The notes beneath the pieces were generated by a model, which was not told the origin of the DNA, ran no database searches, and was given only the letters and a program-made list of their open reading frames with translations. DNA of 64,000 bases from Patiria pectinifera (taxonomy: Eukaryota > Echinodermata > Asteroidea > Valvatida > Asterinidae): contig CM057138.1 of the NCBI GenBank assembly GCA_029964075.1, positions 9,418,932-9,482,931 on the forward strand, read 5' to 3'. This document shows positions 36,014 through 45,235 of this stretch, piece after piece (the stretch's first letter is position 1; every line of letters begins with the position of its first letter). A program made the position numbers and the translations under genes.

Positions 36014-36284
36014 GTCTAGATTTACGTCACGGTGACACAAACACACCCGCTGTGACCCGGGTTCGATTCCCGCTTGGGCCATTGTGGATTGGGTTTTCAG
36101 TCCCTAACCTGATTCCGTGGGTTTTCCCCAGAATATTATTCATGGCTTTTCCTTCCACCTCTAAAAACTGTAATTTATTCTCATTGTCTCCTCTCTACGG
36201 GTTTTGTCAGGCGTTCGGGCTACAGTGCTATAGGGCACTTTTGAAGAATCCTTGGTTTCATAACCAGACAGAAATAAAATAAAA
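36014..36284 (+). mobile_element. tRNA-like SINE, array copy 3, ends the array
   Basis: The same SINE, but here it ends in GAAATAAAATAAAAT and the neighbouring sequence is no longer array DNA. Confidence 0.65.
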
Positions 36285-37619
36285 TCTCTAACCATTTCCC
36301 CCATGGAATGCATAAACTATAATTCTCGGAGGGACTAATGTGGCAGAGAATGATTCATCACACTTGTCAATTTTGTTGGTATATGTTTTGGTCTCTTTCG
36401 TTTCTTGCCTTGGTAAAAGACGGCATCGTATTAAGGGTTGAATGGAATGCGGTAAGGTTGGAAGAGAGTGAATTTGGCAGGGTGAGGGAGTCGAACAATA
36501 ACCTCCGTCACATTTTGTAAACTTTCCCACTGTTAATATTTTTGACGACGAATTTTCAAAACAAGTTGACACAGAAAATGACTGAAGTGAAGACAGTCAA
36601 ACGACAGTCAATTTTTTTGTTCAACTTTTAGATTATACAATGCACCCAGTCAGCTTCCATTTGTTGTGAATTAAAAAGAAAAATATGATTTTTATGCAGG
36701 GTAAATAAACTCTCAGGGTCGGATATGCTGAACAATTGTATCATTAGTATGTTCAAGACCAAAACCTGAAATCGTTAAAACTTTCATAATGTAAAACCAA
36801 CAAATTAAGCGGTAAGGGTGACAATCAAATCAAAACAAATATATTAAAACTGTAACTTTAATCATTTGAATAAATTGTATTTATTTACTCTTTTTTATTC
36901 GGTAGTTGAAACAATTTCTGAAAATACCTTTTGAGAGGACATTTTTTCGACGATCACTTCCCACTGAAAAAATCACGTAGCATTACATTTCCTCCTGAAT
37001 GATGAAGTGTTTTCTCGTACCTTATGTGTTCGAATGTTTGTAGATAATATTGTTCTTTCCCCTCGTGCACTTTATTGTAAAGTTGCTATACCTGTGCTCT
37101 TCAGCATATTCGATTTATATTCAACTAACGAATTATCAATTTCATTTTGTATACTGTACTTATACGGGGAAAAAAACATATATATTTTTTTCTATTTGGA
37201 GGCTTTCAATCCTCTTAAATAACGCAGTAAGTTTGGCTTGCTGTTGCGCCTAAAAATATACGCCTGAATAATTGTAGGTCCGCAAATAAATTCGAAATAA
37301 AAAAAATTAATATTCAATAACTTGTGGGCGGATTTCATTTTGTTCCATGTCTTTTTCAAAATTGTATAAACATTTGCCTGAAATACAATTCATATAAGTT
37401 CCTGAGACAGTTTGTTCATTTCCATTGGTCGAGAACTCGTAAAGTGGGTGGTTTTAAACGGTTGATACAACAACGATTGGTTTTAAACACTGAATTCCTG
37501 CACTACTGCGTTCTGTGCCACATCGCACCAATCTCCTTACGCGCTGAGGCACTTAGTATAGACTTGACAAGAGGGGTGTTAAAAAAAACATGAGGTCAAA
37601 TTGTTATACAAAGTCGTTG
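36285..37619. other. Intergenic, no gene supported
   Basis: A minus frame of 94 codons (36288-36572) has several cysteines and a fair acceptor upstream, but its phase does not fit the signal-peptide exon at 39643. Otherwise AT-rich sequence. Confidence 0.4.
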
Positions 37620-37969
37620 AAATTTTTTTACTTTTTGACTTGTTTTGACTTTTGACGGAAATGTATTGATGAATGGAATTAAGTACGCGCTTGGCTTCGG
37701 ACCATTATCAGCGTCCACATACTTTTTTTTCCAGGCGACTCTCGAGAGTATAGCACGGAAACAGACAATTTAAGGCCGATGTTATGATATAGAATATATT
37801 TTTCCCAAACACTTTTTATAAAACCGATATTAAGTAATTTAATTTGATTTCTTTTTAAAACAAAAAAATTATGGGAAGGACTGAATTATTTGTAATATCA
37901 ATTTTGCCTTGCTCAGTGGTTTAAGAGAGCTTGCAAAACCTAATTTTGGGTTGTTGTTTTTTTACTTAC

Positions 37970-38011
37970 GTTTGTGCAGTAGCCAGCATCTGCAAGGCCG
38001 CACAGAAGATC
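37970..38011 (-). pseudogene. Partial duplicate of the signal-peptide exon
   Basis: The minus strand reads IFCAALQMLATAQ then a GTAAGT donor, identical in layout to 39643-39698, but the ATG and first residues are lost at a T run. It flanks the Helitron on the other side from the intact exon. Confidence 0.7.
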
Positions 38012-38051
38012 TTTTTTTTTTAATGAAGATCATTTTTTAATGTTGCCAACA

Positions 38052-39609
38052 TCTATATATATAAGAGAGAAGTTTACTCGGCCTGCGAGACGATGTTTGC
38101 TCATGAAAGGATCCGAGACCGCGGGCTCACGCGGCACCAAAATCGCTCCACGTCCGTGGAAAAATGCGGAGGGTGTCTTCCGCCGGGTCGGACGCTTCGG
38201 GTCGTCCTTATTTTCCCGTACGGACCGGCGACCCGTTTCGTCGATTTTTCGTGACTGCATTTTGCACAGGAATTTGCCGTCGTGTGCGCTTTCACGTTGA
38301 CTGCCTGGCCGCCCCCCGTGCTGGCTTTTCTGCGTGTCTAGACTGTGCGAGGTCAGCGAGGCCAACGTAGGGGTTTCGTTTACGTGTTCTACTCGGCCGT
38401 TCGGCAAAAGCGTTCACCAAACGTTAGTATGGGGTGACCTTGGTAAAATATTTTTTGTCCATGGTGCGTGGCCACCAAGTGTCCCTATTCTTTTATATGC
38501 TTCGCTTGCCGCCCCTGCGCCGAGTGCAACGAATACTCAGAAGGACTACACATTAGTATGCCTTGCGCGGTCTGACCAATCGAAAGTCTACACTGCGTGG
38601 CACTTCCCGGCTATGCGTAAAACCGTCACAGGTAACGCGTACTGCAGCCTGCTCCACACCCTGGAAACGAGGTTGAGTCTACGGTGCTCGCTATTTGAAG
38701 CGCAAGCATGTGACGTCGCGTGATAGAGTGCTGTTGCTTCCATAATGTGTTTACAGCTCCATGCTTCCACCACCAAGGCTGAGCGTTGTGAGTTCGCTGC
38801 CCGCCACGTATAATTCAGTGTCGCGTTATAATTTCGGGGGCCTGTTTGGGGTCAACGAAGGATCGATGCATTGCTTCAAATATCGCGATAAAGTTGAATC
38901 GACTTCTTCCTCGCAGACGGTGTAGCAAATTGTAAGAAATCAAGTTTACGTTTGTTGAAGAGTCCAATACTGAAACTTAATTGTGATCGACCTTCCTCCA
39001 TGATTCAGACCGAATTTTATGGTAATACTCAACATTTTCATTTCAAATGACACCTTCACGTTTAATTGCATTATGATTTATTGTCAAAATTGTACATACA
39101 ATCAGCCTTCGCCTGTGTACTACAGTAACCTTTTCACTACGTTTTCCAAATGCGACTGCCTCACAAAATGCCAATTTAACAGACCAACGGGAACATTTAC
39201 AGACAGTTGCCATGGTACATAATTATCATGTGTGTAAATCGACGGGGGATAGGGGGAACCCATGCACCCCCCCCCTCCCACATTTTAAAGCGGGGGGACA
39301 TTGTTTGGTCCCCCCCCCCCCCCCCCCCCCACTTTTTTTTCCCCCCAAAAAAATCGTAGCCTGCAAGAATGATTATATTGCTCAGAATGCATGTGGCTGA
39401 TTCAAATACTCCAAACTCAAAACTTTACAAGATGAGCTTTTGCTCAAATTGGTTTTAGTGGTCAGAAATTGCCTCAGATCACACCACAGAAATTGCTTTT
39501 CTATAACTGCATGTCTCCCCAACTATATCCCCCATTTACATTTAACTCTCCACATTTTCATCCACAACACTACGCCCTACCCGATCTATGATCGGGTAAA
39601 TCAGCTTGT
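38052..39609 (+). mobile_element. Helitron copy 2, 3' end missing
   Basis: It starts A then TCTATATATATAAGAGAG, the same 5' terminus as 12612, and follows copy 1 without the nested 667-bp element. Similarity stops at ATCAGCTTGT (39609) before the hairpin and CTAG. Confidence 0.8.
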
Positions 39610-39642
39610 CTCAGATATTGAAAAACATATATATTTACTTAC

Positions 39643-39698
39643 GCTTGTGCAGTGGCCAGCATCTGCAAGGCCGCACAGAAGATCAGGAAGGCCTGCAT
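39643..39698 (-). CDS. First coding exon with signal peptide, unknown secreted protein (S2 paralogue)
   Basis: The minus-strand ATG at 39698 opens MQAFLIFCAALQMLATAQ and a split codon before the GTAAGT donor (39642-39637). It has the same length and phase as the S1 exon. The 5' leader and TATA region upstream are also conserved. The Helitron copy lies in what would be the first intron. Downstream exons have not been identified. A secreted, possibly lineage-specific protein is inferred from the signal sequence only. Confidence 0.6.
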
Positions 39699-39950
39699 GA
39701 CGATACGCGTCCTTCAGGTCTTAGTTCAGGCCCACGTGAGGTCCAGAAGATTCTTTTTGAAAGATGTTTAAGACGGTGTGACTTTCAATCTTCACCAAAT
39801 CCTATGCTTGGTCCGATCAAAGCAAGAAGGGGTAAGACTTAGCGTCGGTGAGTGCCTCACTTAGCACGAATTCCCTCGAACAGTCTATTCAGTGTTCACC
39901 CGGCCTGTTGCGCTTGGGTGTAGCTATTGACAAATGCAAAGGAGCTGGGG

Positions 39951-39957
39951 TCTTATA
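39951..39957 (-). promoter_or_regulatory. TATA box of the S2 signal-peptide gene
   Basis: The minus strand reads TATAAGA in GGGCATATAAGACCCC, about 250 bases from the ATG, in the same setting as 916-922. Confidence 0.45.
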
Positions 39958-40013
39958 TGCCCTCCAAGTGCGCAGTAACAACGCCTCTAGGTTGTGACCT
40001 TTCCCGGATCTTC

Positions 40014-40023
40014 TGGAAAATCC
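40014..40023 (+). promoter_or_regulatory. Candidate kappaB-like site (S2)
   Basis: TGGAAAATCC, aligned with GGGAAAATCT at 978-987 relative to the TATA box. Confidence 0.2.
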
Positions 40024-41210
40024 TATCCTGGGCTATACCAAGTAAATGAAAGGGAAGATACTTCCAGAGGGGAATACGATGAGACCGTTGGCAAAACAAT
40101 ACGTTGCCTTGAAACAGCAAACAAAATGCCACAAACAAAATAGGCCTATTTAATAAAGAAAACCGTAACTCTTTGAACTCTAGAATGCTGCACATACGCA
40201 TTGTGATTTGATTGATTTATGAAGGCCCCATAATAGGGTGAGTTACAGAAGTTTCAATTTGACCGACTTAAACACTAACACCAAAATATATATGTTGAGG
40301 TCCACTAGTGCTCTTTCCTTCATTATTGTATATACCTTGCTGCCATCCTTTTTTCTTCTGGGAAGTATTTTTGTGTTGAGTAGCTCGAGCTCGCATCCCT
40401 GGACTGAGTTCAGCACCATATCAACTCTAAGGAATTCCATTTATGATCCATCCTTGATTTAGTATAGTGCACCTGCTTAATTAAATCCAATATTAAACAA
40501 AGTGCATTGTTATTTTCATAATTTACAAATTCATCCTACTTTGCTACGTAATTTCAACGAATGACCTATATACTATTTTCCCTGTGCAATACTTCACGAG
40601 AAAATGTTCATGTAAAAAAGCGTAGGCTTAATTGACGTGTGCGCAAGACACGAACAGATACAAAACTCATGAAGGCTAGCTCCGGGCGATATGCAAATGC
40701 GTTCCGGTGATATCGCAGTAAAGGGACGGATTATATTGTTTATTGGTACCATTTAGCCTTTATCACAGCCACAATCGCGAATCGCGAATGGATCCGATTA
40801 AACATATCGCCATAACTTGAATTTTGGGACACTCTTAAAAGGTGAAAATTCCGATAAGCAAGTGTTTTTTTCGTGTCAACGAAATCCCCAGCAGCAAAAT
40901 CTAACAATAAATCCAGGCAAGCTAGCCTAACACTCGAGAGAGTCGGAATTGGCGCGTGTATGGCCATAGACCCCTTTGAATAAACATCTGTACAGGCAAT
41001 CTAGGGAGGCCAGTTACCTTCGAAAATTTGTCAGAGGTTTTCGGCTGCTTGCCGCACGTGCTGCTCGTTAAGTTTTGGCATCGGTTACGAAGTAAACATC
41101 AGCATCGGTTTGAGCGAGTTTAAAATACAAAACCACATATGTTCAAGTGGTTTTAGATAACACTTCGGGGGCAACAGTTTATCAGAATGAACCGAAGTTA
41201 AAATAAATAG

Positions 41211-41340
41211 AAATGTGTTCGTGTAAGAACACAAGCTGTTTAGTCAGTTTTTTGTAATGGCTCTGTGACGTGTGATATGACAAAATTTTTATCATGAATT
41301 CATGATGTCACTAAATATCATATAAAATACATAACACCCA
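41211..41340 (-). mobile_element. Helitron 3' end, inverted orientation
   Basis: GAAATGTGTTCG..GAACACAAGCTG is the reverse complement of the Helitron 3' hairpin region at 14895-14924, with related sequence behind it. The CTAG has become CTAT. One TGACGTCA-type repeat unit like those at 46.0-46.7 kb follows. Confidence 0.6.
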
Positions 41341-41499
41341 GTACATCTGAATCGGACCTTTAGTTCTCTAGATATAGTCATCAGCAAAATGTCCATTTAA
41401 TGTGAGGTCAAATGACACGAGATGGCGTCATCATGACGTCACTTAAATTCATATCTCTAACGTTTTGATCTATCTACCAACTAGTCTTCTTCTTCTTTC

Positions 41500-43395
41500 G
41501 AATTTTTGCTCATATATCAGGGCAACCATTTAACAGCCATCTTCTTAAAGGTGGATCTAGAGACTCCAGTCCAGTTCGCCCGTTTGTACGGGGGCAGTGG
41601 TCTATCTATATGTGGTCGGCCGTCTGTGTCTCTCCGCATTCACATGGGGGAGGTGCCAACTTCCACTGATGCATACAGGATGCAAATCGGCCGAGTTCTC
41701 CCGTCATCGGGCGATTAATGCGAACTGACTCTGTTCTATTGAGGAGTCCAGGAGGGTTGTCCGACGGCGAGTCCATGAACCTGTGGAGCGGTGATTGCAT
41801 GGTTGCCCATGCAGTTTCCCACTTCCACTGTCTCAGCTCGCTTCCAGTTTCTCCATCCAGTATTGGCTGGAGGGCATCAAGCGCTGCCGCCTTGAATGGA
41901 TGACGTCATTTCAGCTGTGGCCCAATATTTCCACTGCTGGTAACAATATACCATGGAGGGCATGATCCGATCAGAGGACTGCTTTGCGACTGCTTTGCTC
42001 CCTCGCGTCTGATAATAGCAGAATACCGGCAAGGACTGGTCGTAGACATCCAGTGATAGTGCGGAGGCAGTTGTTAAAAGGCACATCAACAAGTCGAGTA
42101 CGTGTGTGCACTGCGGCACCATGTGGCAGCACATCAGTATTCTGCTGGTGCATACACCAGTGCTAGTGCTGTAGTCCGCAGCACTTTTGTGTTTGCGCCC
42201 CAGGAAATGCCAACTAGCCGTCGGAGGAGGGCAGTGCAGGATGACACTTTGTCCCTCAGTTTTTCTAGATGTTTCCCTTGTGGGGCAGGGTCAGCGTGTT
42301 CCATTGAGCTCGATGTTCAGTTCGCGGGAAGTTTCCCGGTTGTTGAGGTGGAATGTTGCCGAGACAGTCTTTGTGCCGCTGAGCAGGAGTCTCCACTTAT
42401 TCAGGTAAGACGACAATGTAGCTACATCCCGGTTGAGATTGCTCTCTGATCCCATCTCTTGCTAGACGACCGGATGGCAAGGTCATCGGCATAGGTGTAT
42501 TTGCTCGAGGGGGATGTCATGCAGGTAGATGTTGAATAGCATTGGCGCTAGCACCGAGCCCTCTGGAACACCATTCCTCAAACGCCGCAGGCGACTTTAT
42601 TGACCATCGCTGGTCCGCGGCAGGATGAAGCCCCTGTCGGAAATCAGCTCCGTGATGAACCGGACCACGTGCTTGTCAGGAACAGTCCTCAGCAGCTTGT
42701 ATGCCAGCTCATAGGCGGCTGTGAGGTCCAGAAAACTGCACCCGCCTTCGAGTTGGTCTGGAAATCATCTTCGATGTCCTGCGTCAAAAGGGTTACTTGG
42801 TCCACTGTTGACCTGCTGCGCCTGAAACCTGCGTGCTCTGGTGGTAATTGAGGCTCGATAACAGGCTCCAAGCGGCTGTGGATCATGCGGTCCAAGATCG
42901 TATATGGTACGCACAGCAGGGATATCGGTCTGACGTCTGTAACTCTTGACGTCATCAGTTGGCTTGTTCAGCTTCGGAATGGCAATTACCGTCACTCTAA
43001 TTCTCCAGATCTTAGGGATTCTGAGTCGCCGCATGCATGAGGAGAACAATCTCCCGAGCCATGTGAGGGCAGTTTTCCCAGAGTGCAGGATGAATTCAGG
43101 ATGGACGAGGTCTGGACCGTCTCGGATGACGTCTCTGACTTCAGATGGTGTGAAGTCAGAGGACAGATTAGTGTCGACGCCGGGGGATTTCCACAGCTCT
43201 GACAGACTCTTTCTCAGTTGACCTATCACGATGGTTGTGCCGGCCATTCTTCACGAGTTGCGAGGCAATGTTGTTGGCTGAGACCGGGCACTTGCCTGGG
43301 GCTGCTTTTCCTCGACCAGTCAGTCAGTTTATTGTGCGCCAGACCTTTCTGCTGGAGTGGGTAAAGTTCCAAACAAACTATACATGATTTAAAAG
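41500..43395 (-). pseudogene. LINE ORF2 remnant, inverted copy
   Basis: Same family as 21690-23086 but on the minus strand and longer at the 3' end. The minus strand shows DVRPISLLCVPYTILDRM, PPEHAGFRRSRSTVDQV, LLTQDIEDDFQTNSKAG and, at 41800-41606, a C-terminal RINRPMTGELGRFASCMHQW with CECGETQTADHI (the Cys/His-rich LINE tail). Several frameshifts and a small deletion near 43125 (the KAPGPD region) break it. Confidence 0.8.
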
Positions 43396-44488
43396 CTGAT
43401 GAGTGGGCCAACAAAATGCAATATCAATCAATTTCTCATACACAACAAATTTGAAGAATTATGTAGATACATTCAACTTCACCCCCTAGTTTCATTTCGT
43501 GCAGAAAGTCCTATGCAAAGGCCTATGAATCTGTTGGCACCTACTACCTCCCTACAGAAGACATCCGAAGACGCACTCTATCAATAGCTGAGTGCATAGT
43601 ATTCAACAGCTCCAATGTAATCACTCCACTCCAAGTAGGTCTTGCTGCACAAATACATCATGAGTTTGGATCTCGAAGGCTAATTGACATCCTTAGTAAC
43701 AATGGCTTCTGGCTCATCATAGGTGATACAGTATCACCTATGGTGAGCTGATAGGCGTTTCCTAGCTGACAAGCGCAGCTAAAAGTACAAACTCTTCAAG
43801 AAGGCGTGTTCATTCCAAATGGAATCATACCACTTCCTAGAGGTGGAAGTCGAATTCAAGAAGGGGATGATAATATTGATATCAACGCTGAGACATTGAT
43901 GGGAAGCATACCCTACATTCCATAGCCAGAGTAGTGTTTCAGAAACAGTCTCCGGGCGATGCAGTATCAACAGACACAGCTGTGAAGCGTGGGAAAGAGA
44001 AGTCTTTGAATATTTCTGGGCAAGCAGAGTCTCTTATGCAGTGTGTGGCATGTGAAAAACCAAAAGCCCGTCCAGAACCTCCGCGCAAGGACAATGTACT
44101 AGAGAAAATCAACTGCTGTAAGATGGAAGTCACACCTGTGCGAGATCTCACCTGGTGCCTTCTGCGACTTCTACCAAGAAGTATCCTACCAGTGAAAACC
44201 ACGACTGTTGACAACTACATGCCATTCAAACTATGGACCAGCAATTATATGCTGTCGCTCAACAAGTGAAATTTCCGAATGAATTTGGTACCCACATACT
44301 TCGCCTTGGTGGTTTCCACCAACTTTGCTGCTATATTGCATGCATAGGGAAGTTCTGGGCAGATGCGGGATAATTGGATCTTCTTGTTGAGTCAGACGTC
44401 TACGCAGCATGTACTGCAGATCAAATGCTTGCTGGAAAGCAGTTCAATCGTGCCGTACGTGGATTGACCCTAGTATATGAGGCTCTTA
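42013..44488. repeat. Large inverted duplication, arm 2
   Basis: Inverted counterpart of 20650-23086. Its outer end coincides exactly with the start of the N gap. Confidence 0.85.
43400..44488 (+). pseudogene. Broken TGCD-family gene, inverted copy, cut by the gap
   Basis: The plus strand carries the N-terminal half of the gene found at 18414-21500 (minus): HHEFGSRRLIDIL, FIPNGIIPLPRGG, DNIDINA, then [20 protein letters not shown] and [18 protein letters not shown] just before the N run. It keeps about 230 bases (near 43990-44210; SLNISGQAESLMQC) that copy 1 lacks, while it has lost a different segment that copy 1 retains, so the two copies decayed independently. Confidence 0.7.
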
Positions 44489-44988
44489 NNNNNNNNNNNN
44501 NNNNNNNNNNNNNNNNNNNNNNNNNNNNNNNNNNNNNNNNNNNNNNNNNNNNNNNNNNNNNNNNNNNNNNNNNNNNNNNNNNNNNNNNNNNNNNNNNNNN
44601 NNNNNNNNNNNNNNNNNNNNNNNNNNNNNNNNNNNNNNNNNNNNNNNNNNNNNNNNNNNNNNNNNNNNNNNNNNNNNNNNNNNNNNNNNNNNNNNNNNNN
44701 NNNNNNNNNNNNNNNNNNNNNNNNNNNNNNNNNNNNNNNNNNNNNNNNNNNNNNNNNNNNNNNNNNNNNNNNNNNNNNNNNNNNNNNNNNNNNNNNNNNN
44801 NNNNNNNNNNNNNNNNNNNNNNNNNNNNNNNNNNNNNNNNNNNNNNNNNNNNNNNNNNNNNNNNNNNNNNNNNNNNNNNNNNNNNNNNNNNNNNNNNNNN
44901 NNNNNNNNNNNNNNNNNNNNNNNNNNNNNNNNNNNNNNNNNNNNNNNNNNNNNNNNNNNNNNNNNNNNNNNNNNNNNNNNNNNNNNNN
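44489..44988. other. Assembly gap (500 N)
   Basis: Exactly 500 N, a usual placeholder length. It separates the repeat-only left part from the C3-like gene. Confidence 1.
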
Positions 44989-45061
44989 GGAAGTACATTG
45001 CTTTATCTTTAACATCATGTTAATTAATTCCTCATATGAATTTGCCAATGTGTTTGCCAAG

Positions 45062-45235
45062 ATCGGACTAAGTTTCCTGGGCCTGCCAAGCGAGGGCAAC
45101 ACGTACAAGTGCGAACGCAGCGGCCAGAATGTTCAGTTGGAGATCCTTGCTAAAGAGGGAACAAATGTCGGCCTCGTGGCTGTGGACGAAGCCGTCTTCA
45201 AGCTTCGTAACTATCATCGACTCACACAGAAGAAG
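45062..45235 (+). CDS. C3-like exon a: MG6 region
   Basis: SGQNVQLEILAKEGTNVGLV then AVDEAVFKLRNYHRLTQKK, ending at AAG|GTACAG in phase 0. The VAVD..VF.L....LTQ motif is the C3/C4/C5 MG6 signature. The acceptor is uncertain: 45062 (after CCAAG) keeps the frame, 45091 is an alternative. Confidence 0.85.

Larger units (their letters stand above)
24363..36284. repeat. Tandem array of a 2.02-kb unit with nested insertions
   Basis: The landmark GTGTAACTATATTTGC occurs at 30655, 32679 and 35889. The first interval is 2024 bases; the second is 3210, reduced to about 2026 once the 34202-35377 insertion and its target duplication are removed. Each unit holds a TTAA MITE end, a tRNA-like SINE, an AAATTTTGTTTTCAAAGATT region and a long anonymous stretch. 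The array is truncated inside a MITE on the left (24363, and interrupted there by the P element) and ends at the SINE tail on the right (36284). Confidence 0.85.
37620..41205. repeat. Segmental duplication, copy S2
   Basis: Counterpart of 340-2130, in the same orientation, carrying a Helitron (38052-39609) next to the first exon. Its right end is cut by an inverted Helitron 3' end at 41211. Confidence 0.75.

Noticed and set aside
36286..36583. A cysteine-containing minus frame after a good acceptor, as a possible second exon of the S2 signal-peptide gene
   Set aside because: The acceptor gives phase 0 while the signal exon ends in phase 2; joined directly it soon hits a stop. Only an undetected middle exon could rescue it.
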